Assembly (NCBI GenBank): GCA_948474755.1 | Contig: CAOLHI010001039.1 | Coordinates: 310,001 to 374,000 of the forward strand | Source: Ctenosaura bakeri | Taxonomy: Eukaryota; Chordata; Lepidosauria; Squamata; Iguanidae | DNA: 64,000 nucleotides | Direction of reading: 5' to 3' | Shown here: positions 48,001 to 58,902 of the stretch, in pieces | Layout: the number at the start of each line of letters is the position of its first letter | Numbering within the stretch: the first letter of the stretch is position 1 | The notes under the pieces: model-generated | Database searches by the model: none | Told to the model about the DNA's origin: nothing | What the model saw: only the letters and a program-made list of their open reading frames with translations | Position numbers and translations under genes: made by a program

Positions 48001-49049
48001 AATAATGTGGAGTATTATCCATACTGAAAAAAGGAGATGACCTGCCTAATTCTTGCTCTGTCACTAACCACTGCTGGTTTGGACCTACCCACCACCAATC
48101 TGAGGCTCCCAACTGATTTCTGAGGAAATGTGGCCCTGAACAGCCACCACCACCAAAAGGTTCTGACTTAAGGCAAGCCTGCACATTTTGTCACACAAGA
48201 AGCCAAGAGCCTATGTTTTGGTTAATCCATCACCTAAAGTCCAAAGTTCTTAAACTCATAAGCAGGGTCTTCCCAGCTATACTCTCCCACTGGAAGTTAG
48301 ACTGGTATCCCTTTTTTTTAAATGATGTTTTACATAGAATTATGGTAAATTATGTCAAGGTTATATGCCGGGCAGGCATAGTTTCCTCTAAGTGGATGGC
48401 AGAGAAAGAGGTGATGTGGCCAGACGAGCAGGTGCAAGGTCATCAGGATTGTTTTGACTATGACTTGTGTACTGGAGAAGGCCACATGCCAGAACGTAGA
48501 TTGGGTCACCCCACTTGTTCAGGGTGACAGGGAGACTTAAAAAGGCTGGTGTTTGCCTCCACCAGCTGCCAGTCAGGATTGCCTACCTGGACCTGTCATA
48601 CTGCTGACAGTTTACGTCTTGTAAGGGGAGATGCTGCCAGTTTATCTTCTGTTATTTTTACTTGCTTAATTGCTTCTGGAATGTTTTGTCAAAAGCCTTT
48701 ATCTTAGCATGCAACAATAAATCTGCCTCTAAGCCTAACTTAATGAGCCTCTGGGATTTTTTCTGCTTCACTGGGAACCTCTGTCCCAGTGAAGCCTTGC
48801 TTCACTGTTTGAACTCTGCTCATGCTGAGAGCATGACAGATTATTCCCTCCCTCTCACACAGACCAGCATACAATCAGACAGTCACAAGCATAAGCAGAG
48901 AACAGCAGCTGACCACGATCAACATCCAAAGGTGCTCACCATGATAGCTTTCAAGACATCATGTGTTTTGATAGTGGGTGTGAAGTAAGAAGATAGGCAA
49001 GCCTGGAAAGAATCAGCTAATCACAGCACATGGAATGCCATGCATTCTC

Positions 49050-49430
49050 TGTCCCACCAACCTCACAAGTATGTTGGGAACAAAGGAGAGAGGCTTCTTG
49101 GTTCCTCTTCCCAGGCTCTGGAAGTTCCTTCACAGACAGGCTAGCTTGGTGCCCTCTTTGCTACGCTTTTGTAGGTAGCTGAAACATTTTTGCTTCTCAT
49201 GGGGAAAGGAGCTTTGTTGTATTGTCCATATTTGACAACTTTTTTTGAAATGGTCATTATTTTAATTGCTTTTAATTGTATTGACAATTTAATTATATTG
49301 CAACTTCATATGATGTATCTTTTGTATCTTTATTGTATCTTTATTTTTAGTTGGATCTGTTTTAACTTTTGTAAGCCACCTTGAGTCACAGCACTGGGGG
49401 AAAGGGAGGATGTAAATGAAATGAAAATAA
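49050..49430 (+). mobile_element. L2-type LINE 3' region
   Basis: AGAGGCTTCTTGGTTCCTCT, CCCAGGCTCTGGAAGTTCCT, a T-rich 3' UTR, then TTTTGTAAGCCACCTTGAGT and GGGAGGATGTAAATGAAATG as the typical end. Confidence 0.7.
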
Positions 49431-49639
49431 CATATAGTTATAAATGGCTACCATGTGACCTCAGAAGTTTTTTTTTTACTATTTTGCCTCTAGCAAGGTG
49501 AAGTTTAAATGCCAGCTTCTCCAGTCCAAGTTCTGTCTAGCCACTGGCAGATGGCTAAAACTGGCACATTCCTCCTAGTCCTTGCTCTCCTTGCTGCATA
49601 CAGCAGGATGGATAGAAAGATTTTGTGTAAAGATCTCAG

Positions 49640-49775
49640 AAGATCTCCTTTTTTGGAGGTTTTTAAGCAGAACCTGGATGGCCATCTGTTGGGAATGCTT
49701 TGATGTGTGTTCCTGCATGGCAGGGGGTTGGATTGGATGGCCCCTGGGGTCTCTTCCAACTCTATGATTCTATGA
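49640..49775 (+). mobile_element. CR1 LINE 3' end
   Basis: The coding tail (TTTTTGGAGGTTTTTAAGCA, GAACCTGGATGGCCATCTGT) and terminal TCTTCCAACTCTATGATTCT, ATGA. Opposite orientation to the CR1 copies at 1074 and 37018. Confidence 0.8.
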
Positions 49776-50599
49776 AAGACTGGTGCCAGAGTTAGTCAAC
49801 TTTCAGAATAAAATGAAAATGACACTTTTCCAACTGGCCTTTTGCATGGAACCCATATCTTTCAGAGTGAAATAGCTGAAGGGTAGTGGTGGCCTTATAT
49901 CTATGACTGATATCTGAAGGGTAATAAAATATATAGTTTTGATGCTGACTTTCTGTCGTGCATTTTCATTGCTCTGAGGAGGAGATGTTGGACATTGTGG
50001 TTCACCCTGAGATTATGTTATATGGAAGAGCAGGATTATAAATTTATAAATAAATACATTAATTAATTAAACATTACTCATATTCTCCTTTATGCTCATT
50101 CATGCCCAATTACTTTTTATTCTTAGACTCTGCTGGTTCTGATTACAGTCACTGCCACACTTAGTTACACGTGGTTCTAATAATTCTCAGGGCGGCAAAA
50201 CAGACTCTCAGATTCAATCATACTAAAAGAAACCAATTTATGTTCTTTCCTTCTGCATGTGTAAGGAGAACAGAAATCAGGATCTAACTATAAATTTACA
50301 TGTCTGTACCCGGACAGATTGTACTTTGGTGCTACCTTTCCATGGTGGTAGGACTGCATGCTCCTGTGAGCCAAAAGGTTATGCTGATGGCAGCATTATT
50401 CTGGTACAGTCTGCCATGTCAGAAAAACTTTTTCTGAGGAACTGAATGAAATGTGCCAAACAACTACTGGGTGGCAGCAATAGTGACACTGGCATGGGAT
50501 CTCTCAGAGACAACAGCGGAGGCACCATAGCTAACTATAAAGGAGCTAGTACTGTGCAGACAGAAAGGCAATGTTAAATCACTTTTGAAGACTTTCACC

Positions 50600-50700
50600 T
50601 TGAGAACCCTATGATGAGATAATCGAAAATGATTTTGGAGTCTTCTTATTCATAGGGTTGCCATAAGTCAACTTGGCAGCAAATAACACCAGCAAATAAT
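50600..50700 (+). mobile_element. LINE 3' tail sharing its end with the local SINEs
   Basis: GAACCCTATGATGAGATAAT, TTTTGGAGTCTTCTTATTCA, TAGGGTTGCCATAAGTCAAC, TTGGCAGCAAATAACACC. The fragment matches the minus-strand copy at 63030-63340. Its CATAAGTCA...ACTTGGCAGC ending parallels the SINE ending CATAAGTCAGAAATGACTTG. Confidence 0.5.
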
Positions 50701-51049
50701 CTAAGCAAGTTACACTGCCTTCTTAGACCTACATCATCCATTATCCCTTTGAAATGTCTACTTAAGATATTTTGAATGTGCATCTCAAAATTCAAACACA
50801 TGAATGCAACCACTATACATTTCAAGGACCAACATTATACCACTACGCACATTAAGGAGCAGCATTAGCTGCAGTTTGCTGTGATGCATACATTCAAACT
50901 TGCATAAATTTTTCATTTATTATCTTTGCTGACTTGCTAACATACAGTTGTATGTTGCTGCACCAGAACTGCGTAACAGGTTTGCATAGTCCATTCAATT
51001 TTTCCTGCGTACATAACAGGACTACAAGAGAAGGGAATATTGTGGCAGA

Positions 51050-51235
51050 CAGAGGCAATGTGGTGGCATTAGACTACAGACCCCTGCAGATCAGGGTTCA
51101 GTTCCCTGCTTGGCCATCGAAACCCACTTGGTGGCCTTGGGCACATCACACACTTTCAGGTCCAGAAAACCCTGTGACAGGTTTGAGTCACTATATGTCA
51201 GAAATAACCTGCAGACACACAACAACAACAGATAC
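51050..51235 (+). mobile_element. tRNA-derived SINE with (AAC)n tail
   Basis: Head GGTGGCATTAGACTACAGAC with B-box-like CAGGGTTCAGTTCC. Body TCGAAACCCACTTGGTGGCC. End CACTATATGTCAGAAATAAC and ACACACAACAACAACAG. Confidence 0.75.
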
Positions 51236-51534
51236 AGATAATAATGTTTCATCATCAATCAAGATTCTCAATGTGTTTCAAATTTGACAGTTCCTCTTTA
51301 GTGGAGACTGCAAATACTCTATTAAAATAAGTGATCAATTCACTAGAAAAATGGTACAATTAGCATGTGCATAATTAAGCAAACCAAATAATAAACCATT
51401 GCTTGTACCTGTTGGTTTTAGTCTTCTAAACTACTTACAGGAAAGCTGCAATGTTATACAGCATTTATTTATAACCTTTACTGGCATTTAACATGATGAC
51501 ACCAACAATGTGAAACAGTCTTCCACTCTGATGT

Positions 51535-51772
51535 CAGACATGTGCTAATAGTTATTATTTTTAGCTGTAGTTTTAAGACTTAGCTGTTTTGACAAGCCTT
51601 CCTGCCATAGATCAGCTTCACTGTCTACTCTATGGGTAATGAAATGCTGTATGTTTATTTTAAGTATTGTTCTTATATTGTAGGTTTCTTAACCTTATTA
51701 CTGTATGCCACTCTGAAATCTTCAGACATAAGTGATTTGTAAGTATTTGTAAATGAATGAATGAATAAATGA
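51535..51772 (+). mobile_element. L2-type LINE 3' region
   Basis: GACTTAGCTGTTTTGACAAG, CCTTCCTGCCATAGATCAGC, then TATGCCACTCTGAAATCTTC and a tail of (AATG)n near 51751-51772. The 3' end only. Confidence 0.5.
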
Positions 51773-51992
51773 GGAATGTTTAGCTGATTAATTATTCAAA
51801 TGAAGAGATGGAATATCTTTTGACTAATTGCAATGGGGACTCTTAATTGCATGTCATCAGAGGAGAGGAATTTCCCCTATTGCTGCTTACAGAGAATGGG
51901 ACACTACTTCTAAGACTATTCTTACTTGGAATTGTTCGAAAAAGCCTTCTCATATTTTCCCTTCCCATTAGGATGGATGCCACATCTCATAC

Positions 51993-52092
51993 TAGTTTGG
52001 AAAAATTACTTTTTTGGACTACAACTCCTGGAATCCTCCATGATTCTCTGGAGGATTCTCATAGTAGTCCAAAAATGCTAAATTTTGAACTA
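51993..52092. mobile_element. MITE family B, 100-bp fold-back
   Basis: TAGTTTGGAAAAATTACTTT pairs with the inverted right end (AAATGCTAAATTTTGAACTA). The inner TTTTTGGACTAC pairs with GTAGTCCAAAAA, and AATCCTCCA with TGGAGGATT. The whole unit can form one long hairpin. Confidence 0.65.
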
Positions 52093-52604
52093 TGGCTAAT
52101 GCAATAATTCCTGTACATGACTGTAGTAATTTAGCCACTTCAGATGGGAGGTCTTAAAATTCAGGGATAACAGTGAAATGGCCTGCTGCATTAATTGTGC
52201 TAACACAGTGAACGGGCTTCACTTTTAAAGGTGTAAGCAGAAGCTGTGGTATGGATAGGACCAGGATCAAGATCATGGCTCAGGTTGAAGGGCAGTTTAA
52301 CCCTTCCCTCTTGTTGCATCCCTGATGAAAACTATCCCATAAGAATCTCAATGCAAATTATTTTAATGCAGCTAACAGCAATACGGGTGGGTGGATGTGG
52401 GTAGTACAATTTGAATTGGGAGCGTGACATAGAGGGGAAGTTCTATCCTCCTTCCAACCCCTCCCACTCATGGCTGCTATTTTACTATGCATGCAATTGC
52501 ATCCCACAGTTAAGTTAACATGCTCTAAGATATCCATGACCATGGTCAGCCCCAGTGTAAGTAATCTTCAAACTCAATATGAATATTTTGGTCTTAGACT
52601 AATG

Positions 52605-52961
52605 TCATGATTTATAGGATCTGTAGCCAAAGGATTATTGTCTGTTCCAGCAATGTCCACATCCCTGTCAAGCCTGCAAGCCTTTGAAGATCTGGTCCAA
52701 CATCTGTGGAATGGTCTTCCTTTGGACCTCTGGCTAGAGGAGGATCTCACCCTTTTTCATAAGAGATTAAAGATCCTCCTCTCTGATTCTCCAGAGGAAG
52801 CTGCTGAGTTGTGCCTGAGGTTGCTGAGGTGGGTGGTAACTGGTTGAGTGTTGGAGATTTCATTTTACATATATTTATAATGTTATGTTGTATTGTTTTT
52901 GTCTTTGACGGTATATGTTGATGTTCTGCCCTTTTGCTGAAAAGGATATTATCAATAAATG
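52605..52961 (+). mobile_element. L2-like LINE 3' end, family shared with 43317-43637
   Basis: An ORF remnant at 52638-52847 (SLQAFEDLVQHLWNGLPLDL, then WLEEDLTLFHKRLKILLSD) is followed by an AT-rich 3' part ending GATATTATCAATAAATGC. It directly abuts the next L2 fragment. Confidence 0.6.
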
Positions 52962-53683
52962 CTGTTTATCTGGTCACAGTGACACATGCCTTGGTTACAT
53001 CCCGTTTTGATTACTTCAGTGCACTTTACATGGGGTTACCTTTGAAGAGTGTTTGGAAACTTCAACTAATCCGAAGAGCCACAGCCAGATTGGCAACTGG
53101 GGTTGGCTACAGGGATCATATAACTCCCCTGTTGCAACATCTCCACTGGCTGCCAGTCCATTTCTGGACACGGTTCAAAGTGCTGTTGATGATCTTTAAA
53201 GCTCTAGATGGCTCAGGTCCAGGTTATTTGAAGGATGATATTTCCCCCTTAGGAATGAGCCCAGGTTTTGAAACCTTCTGGTGAGGCCCTTCTCTCTGCT
53301 TTCAAGGGTACATTTAGTGGGAACACAGGAGAAGGCCTTCTCAGTGGCTGCCCCCAGGCTCTGGAGCTCCCTCTTCAGAGAAGTCATACTGGCATCTTCC
53401 CTACTTTTTTTCCATAGTCAAGTAAAGACATTTTTATTCCAACAGGCATTTGATGTATGTTTATAAGTGGCCTATCAGAAAGAATGTGCTGGACATCGTT
53501 AATTGTGTTGCTGATGAGAATGGGTATGTGAGTTTTTAATTATGTATTTTAACTTTGTTTTAATTCTTTTTGACTGTTCAGTTGTGTTTTAACTTTTGTA
53601 TTCTGTAGTTTTCAACTATGTCTTTTTAACTGTTGTAAGCCTCTTTGTGTCCCAACCTGAGAAAAAAGAGGAATATAAATAAA

Positions 53684-53726
<43 letters not shown>
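52962..53726 (+). mobile_element. L2 LINE, C-terminal ORF and 3' end
   Basis: Reading frames give VTVTHALVTSRFDYFSALYM, RRATARLATGVGYRDHITPL, LLQHLHWLPVHFWTRFKVLL and EKAFSVAAPRLWSSLFREV. That is the classic order of the L2 reverse-transcriptase C-terminus, broken by a stop or frame change near 53281. The 3' end TGTTGTAAGCCTCTTTGTGT is followed by a (AAT)n tail (53686-53726). It is the longest L2 piece in the window, 5'-truncated. Confidence 0.85.
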
Positions 53727-54778
53727 GTTTTTGTTGTTGTCGTTATGAGATATTGAAATAAAACTTGCAAGAATACAAAATGGTCACTAAGATTCAACAT
53801 ACTACAAACCAAGATATGAAAAATAGAGTCTGGCAATGTTACTTTTTTCTACAATTTCAAGAATTCCTGACCCAGCATGGCACCTTCCATTGGATGCAGA
53901 ATTGGTACAGGATTTGGTAATCCAAAAAAATTCCTATGGTCTGAGGAGAAGATACAATTAAGCTGACCCTTGATTCCTATACCTATTTCCAACTAACACC
54001 ACCATTAGTCCTTCATTTTCTCACTATTTCCTTCTCAGGGAAGCGAAACATGGCTGCATCCACTAGGGCAAAGCGGGATTCAAAATGAGACTGGGTGAAC
54101 AGCACACAGCCTGCAGCTTGGTAGAAAAGCATTCCCAAGTGAATAGGAAAAGACTCCAAGCAACATTCAGTCCATCTGCTTAAAGGATGTTCTTCTAAAG
54201 CTTACCTTTCCTGCAAATCTTACTTCTTTCCCCCAGAGTCTAATTACGAAGCAATTGCTCTTACTAGGCCTGCGGGCATTTTTTTAAAATCCCAAGGATT
54301 TAATGATGGAAAGCCCAGGAAAGCTCTTATTCTGACTTCTTTCTACAGCCCCCTGCTTAGCAGTCAGGGCAGGAAGCCTCCAAGAGAACCAAGGAAAAAG
54401 GGAAATTCTGATGAGAACAATGTCTTGAGCCACAGACAGCTATTTTCAAGGGAATGGAAGAAGCAATCAATTCTTAACATGTACTTTCTCCACCTGATAT
54501 TAAATGACATTTTGACATTCTTTTTTTTTTAAAAAAAAAGATGTGGTCTAGTAAAAGAAAAAAAAAGTTGCAACATTGCCAATCTAAAACCTTTGAGTAT
54601 ACAAAGCAGAAAACATCTGAGAACGAAGTGCAGAGAGAATCTGATGCATTGTCCTAAGCACTTCTACACAGAAATAAGTCCTGCTGAGCTCAACAAAACA
54701 CATCTAAATAAGTGCACATACTGCAGACTCTGTATATGGGAGTCAGTCTCATGTGAATTTGGTTGGATATGTTTCCAG

Positions 54779-54884
54779 AGCTTGGGAGAGTTACTTTGCT
54801 GGACTACAACACTCAGAACTCCTCAGTCAGTACGGCCACTGGGATTCAGGGAGTTATAACCCGCAAAAGTAACTTTCCCAAGCT
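54779..54884. mobile_element. MITE family B copy
   Basis: Left AGCTTGGGAGAGTTACTTTG, right AAAGTAACTTTCCCAAGCT, a near-perfect terminal inverted repeat of about 19 bp. The inner GGACTACAACACTCAGAACT pairs weakly with GGAGTTATAACCC. Total 106 bp. Confidence 0.7.
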
Positions 54885-54948
54885 AAGCACGGGTCTCAGC
54901 AAACATGTGCAGGACTGCTCTATAAACCTACAAACTGGTGTATATTTA

Positions 54949-54965
54949 CATAAGAATCCAATTCA
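54949..54965 (-). repeat. L1 target-site duplication, 3' side
   Basis: CATAAGAATCCAATTCA is identical to 62994-63010. It marks the pre-insertion site and the L1 boundary at the A-tail side. Confidence 0.97.
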
Positions 54966-55000
54966 TTTTTTTTATTTTTTTTATTATTATTAAAATATAC

Positions 55001-55006
55001 TTTATT
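55001..55006 (-). promoter_or_regulatory. Polyadenylation signal AATAAA of the L1
   Basis: AATAAA on the minus strand about 10-35 bases before the A-rich tail. In sense orientation inside a GUCY1A2 intron it could also act on host transcripts. Confidence 0.6.
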
Positions 55007-55300
55007 AAATATACAAAACAAAACAACAAAACAACAAAACACAAATACAATATTACAATACAAAACAACAATATTAAACATACAATCATACACATCAAAA
55101 CAACAATTCTTAATATATTGTATATTGTAAATCCTCCTTCCCTCAACAGGAGGGAACCATACTTACGTTAATTGGATCTACAAAACCATCAAAAAGACTT
55201 ATACAAACCCACATACAAACCGTTTGTCCCATGAACAATTCTTCTAACTTCTTATTTCTTACTCACTCATACAAACAACAACAACCACAACAAAGAAAGA

Positions 55301-55331
55301 AAAATAAATAAATAAATAAATAAATAAATAA
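55301..55331 (+). repeat. (AAAT)n microsatellite in the L1 3' UTR
   Basis: Seven uninterrupted tetranucleotide units. They lie within the element, so this tract may be inherited from the source copy. Confidence 0.9.
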
Positions 55332-55544
55332 CCAACTTTGACTTCTTCCACCGAACCATTGGAAAATATTACTCGATTTCCCCTTGTACCCTAAAATACG
55401 ATTGTTTATTTCATCCTTTTACTGGTATTACCACTTCCTCCTTGCTACTTTAATTTATTTCTATAAACTAATAAAGACTAATTCCTTACTACTTCTATTT
55501 CTCAAATAATATAACTTTAAGAAAATAAATAAGTGAATAAATAA

Positions 55545-55600
<56 letters not shown>
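55545..55600 (+). repeat. (AAT)n microsatellite in the L1 3' UTR
   Basis: About 18 trinucleotide units without interruption, just after the coding region. It is long enough to be polymorphic. Confidence 0.9.
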
Positions 55601-55749
55601 GTAGTTCAATTATTCTGCATACACCCCCCTACAATCAATCACTACTTTACTGTCCTATTTAAGCCTAGTTGCACTTTTTCATTATCCTTATCCTTATAAG
55701 CACCTAACTAACTTCTAACTTCCCCACTATTTAACACAATAAGGTAAAG

Positions 55750-58700
55750 CTAACTAAATAACCCTATCAAGGTTGCTTCACCCCACTCTTCTTCCCAAAA
55801 AGATTTTAATATTTCCCATTCTTGAAAGGCTTCACCATTCATTTTATCATGTAATCTCAAGGTTAATTTATCTAATTCTGCTAATTCATACACTTTATAT
55901 TTCCAATCTTCTAGCTTCAGTATCTCATTTGATTTCCAAAACTTTGCATATAAAAGCCTAGCTGCATATATTAAGTAACACAAAATCCTCAAAGTTTCTT
56001 TCTTCAATATTATTTCTAAACCTTTAAAAATGTTTAACAAGTAAATTTCTGGTAATATTGCAAATTTTATATTAAGTATTTTCTCTATCTGATTATGAAT
56101 TTGCGTCCAGAATTTATTTGCTTCTTTACATCGCCACCACATATGATAGAAAGAACCTACTTCATGACATTTCCAACATGTGGGTGCTTCCTTTCTTTTA
56201 CACATTTTGGATAATCTATGTGGCGTCAGGTACCATCTATAATAGACCTTAAAGAAGTTCTCTTTTAAATTATAATTCCTAGTGAACTTTTGATTAATCT
56301 TCCATGCAGACTGCCATTGATCAATCGTTATTGGGCGACCCAAATCTTGGGCCCATTTTATCATATTCGTCTTCACCATCTCGTCCTCTAATTCCAAGTT
56401 TAATAAAAATTTATATACTTTGCTCAATAACTGTTTAACTCCTGAATATAATATCTTATCGAATTCTGTATCCTCCCACAGTATACCTTTGGAATTTAAA
56501 TCTTCTTTATATCTTCCCAATAGTTGTCTATGTAACAGCCAATGTGAGGAGTAACCTTCTCCCATCAATTCTTCTCTTGTTTTTGGTCTAACAATCATCC
56601 CATCTTTTTTAAGAATGTCCTTGTATGTCAACCATTCCTTAAACCTTACTTTCTCCAGCTTATGAAATGCTTCGTGGGGGGAAGTCCAAGATGGTAATTT
56701 TAAATATATTTTCCCCCTTAGTTTCAGCCAAATTCGTAAGATTGCGTTCCTCACATAATGTTCTGTAATTATTTTATTAACTTTATGTTTATCATAACAG
56801 ATGTAAGCGTGCCAACCGAAATGTAAATTAAATCCCTCTAATTTCAATAGCTTATCATTTTCTAATAAAATCCAATCTTTGGCCCATAATAAAGCTGAAG
56901 CTTCATGGTATAATTTTAGATCCGGAACGTTCAGACCTCCCTTCTCTTTAGATTCCTTTAGGTATTTCCATTTAATTCTCGCTTTCCTCCCGTTCCATAT
57001 AAAACCACTTAAATCCTGTTCCCAGACCTTAAAGGGTTTATTGTTAAATATTATTGGAAGGTTTTGGAAGAGAAACAGCATTTTTGGTAAAATATTCATT
57101 TTTACTACTGAAATCCTCCCTAATAGCGACAATTGTAAATTTTTCCATTTCCTTAAATCTTCTTGTACATCCCTCCATATTTTTTTATAATTATTTTCAA
57201 ATAATTCCAAATTATTTTTTGTTATTACTATGCCTAAATACCTCACTTTCTTTGCTGTTTTAAATCCTGAAATGCTTATCAATTCTGATTCGTGTTTTGG
57301 GGTGACATTTTTTGTAACCATCAATGATTTATCTTTATTGATCCTTAACCCCGCAACTTGACCATATTCTCTTAATGTATCCATTAGGGGTTTAATATTT
57401 CTCATCAGGTCCTCTAGGATTATAGCCATATCGTCAGCGAATGCTTGTAATTTGAATTCATATCCTTTTATTTTTGTACCACATATTTCCTTATTATTTC
57501 TAATTCTAATATTTAAAATTTCTAAACTCATAATGAACAATAAGGGGGATAGTGGACAACCCTGCCTCGTTCCCTTGTTTATCTTAAATATATTTGATTT
57601 ATCCCCATTAACTATTAGACTTGCCCTTTGGTCTTCGTAAATAGCTTGAACCCACTCTTTATATCTTTCTCCAAACCCTATCTCACCCATTACTCCAAAT
57701 ATAAATTTCCATCTTATATTGTCAAAGGCTTTTTCCGCATCCAAAAACACTAAAGCCAATTCCTTCTGATTATAATGTTGGTAATATTCTACAATATCTA
57801 TAATTGTCGTTATATTATTTCTTAAATATCTACCCGGTAAGAACCCATTTTGGTCTTCATGTATCCAATTCACTAAAACTTTCTTTAATCTACTTGCCAA
57901 TATGGAGGTAAAAATTTTATAGTCAATATTTAATAGCAAAATTGGTCTGTAATTCTTTTTATCTTGTTTATCCCTCCCCTCCTTCAAAATCAAAATAATA
58001 TTGGATTCTTTCCACGAATTTGGAACATTCTGATTTTTAATGGAATTCATTACCTGAACTAAAATAGGTGCTAATAATTCTTGAAATATTTTATAATATG
58101 TTCCTGTAAACCCATCTGGGCCTGGTGCTTTCCCCTCCTTTAAATTCCTGATAGCTTCTTGTACTTCCTGCAATGTTATCTCCTTATCTAATTCTTCTTT
58201 TTGTATCTCCGACAGTCTAACGATATCTGTTTCTTGTAAATACTTAATGATATTGTCATTCTGTCTTTGGGAATGGCTACTTTCTTTAAATAATTCTTCA
58301 AAATAACTTACTAATATATTTTTAATCTTTTCTTGTTGTTGGTGAATAATTTGTCCTTCTCTTATTTCCGTAATCATCTTTTTATCTCTTTCCTTCTTCA
58401 ATTTATATGCCAGCCATCTGCCTGGTTTATTTGCATGCTCAAAATGTTTCTGTTTTAAATATTTCAATTTCCGTTCTATTTGTTCCATCATTAAAAGGGA
58501 TAATTGTTTCCTCCACATTTTAATTTCGTTATGAATCTTCATATCATTGGGTTTTTTCTTTAATTGATATTCCTTCTCCCGTAATTTATTTTCAATATAT
58601 GTTTCCTTTTCTTTTCTACATTTATTTATCCAAGCTAGTTTACCTATAAAAAACCCTCTCATCACGGCCTTACTAGTGTCCCAAACTATGTGAATTGATT

Positions 58701-58902
58701 GTTCCTTTCCTAAATTATTTTCCCAAAAGGATTTTAATTCTACCTTTGCTTTGGCCACGATATCATCGTTTTTCAACAAATTGTCATCTAATCTCCAATC
58801 TCTTCTGTTTTCACCATATTTTAATATTAACAGAATTGGACAATGATCTGATAGAGATCTCGGAAGAGTTTCTATTTTCATTATATTTTTTATCCTCTCC
58901 AA
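55750..58902 (-). CDS. L1 ORF2, distal frame: end of endonuclease, reverse transcriptase, C-terminal Cys box
   Basis: 1,050 open codons, from the first Met of the open frame. Residues 18-20 are the SDH motif that ends the apurinic-type endonuclease. GPDGF is at 261-265 and QNGFLPGR at 351-358. The first catalytic Asp is in FLDAEKAFD (about 388), GTRQGCPLSPLLF is at 444-456, and the active-site box FADD is at 488-491, with both Asp kept. The C-terminal zinc-like box is CWKC...H...C at 909-925 (spacing C-2-C-7-H-4-C). The full reverse-transcriptase set is intact. The frame differs by one from the endonuclease frame; the A7 run at 58909-58915 (T7 on the coding strand), where the two overlap, is the likely site of the change. 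Function: target-primed reverse transcription of L1 RNA. Confidence 0.93.
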   Translation of the reverse strand: MERIKNIMKIETLPRSLSDHCPILLILKYGENRRDWRLDDNLLKNDDIVAKAKVELKSFWENNLGKEQSIHIVWDTSKAVMRGFFIGKLAWINKCRKEKETYIENKLREKEYQLKKKPNDMKIHNEIKMWRKQLSLLMMEQIERKLKYLKQKHFEHANKPGRWLAYKLKKERDKKMITEIREGQIIHQQQEKIKNILVSYFEELFKESSHSQRQNDNIIKYLQETDIVRLSEIQKEELDKEITLQEVQEAIRNLKEGKAPGPDGFTGTYYKIFQELLAPILVQVMNSIKNQNVPNSWKESNIILILKEGRDKQDKKNYRPILLLNIDYKIFTSILASRLKKVLVNWIHEDQNGFLPGRYLRNNITTIIDIVEYYQHYNQKELALVFLDAEKAFDNIRWKFIFGVMGEIGFGERYKEWVQAIYEDQRASLIVNGDKSNIFKINKGTRQGCPLSPLLFIMSLEILNIRIRNNKEICGTKIKGYEFKLQAFADDMAIILEDLMRNIKPLMDTLREYGQVAGLRINKDKSLMVTKNVTPKHESELISISGFKTAKKVRYLGIVITKNNLELFENNYKKIWRDVQEDLRKWKNLQLSLLGRISVVKMNILPKMLFLFQNLPIIFNNKPFKVWEQDLSGFIWNGRKARIKWKYLKESKEKGGLNVPDLKLYHEASALLWAKDWILLENDKLLKLEGFNLHFGWHAYICYDKHKVNKIITEHYVRNAILRIWLKLRGKIYLKLPSWTSPHEAFHKLEKVRFKEWLTYKDILKKDGMIVRPKTREELMGEGYSSHWLLHRQLLGRYKEDLNSKGILWEDTEFDKILYSGVKQLLSKVYKFLLNLELEDEMVKTNMIKWAQDLGRPITIDQWQSAWKINQKFTRNYNLKENFFKVYYRWYLTPHRLSKMCKRKEAPTCWKCHEVGSFYHMWWRCKEANKFWTQIHNQIEKILNIKFAILPEIYLLNIFKGLEIILKKETLRILCYLIYAARLLYAKFWKSNEILKLEDWKYKVYELAELDKLTLRLHDKMNGEAFQEWEILKSFWEEEWGEATLIGLFS

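Larger units (their letters stand above)
54966..55749 (-). other. L1 3' UTR and tail
   Basis: 784 bp from the ORF2 stop to the insertion edge. It holds a (TAA)n tract and a (TTTA)n tract as read on the plus strand, listed separately. It ends in an A-rich run with T interruptions (plus strand TTTTTTTTATTTTTTTTATT). A poly-A polymorphic tail with few interruptions fits a young copy. Confidence 0.8.

Noticed and set aside
53686..53726. Replication origin or regulatory AT tract
   Set aside because: It is the (AAT)n tail of an L2 element.
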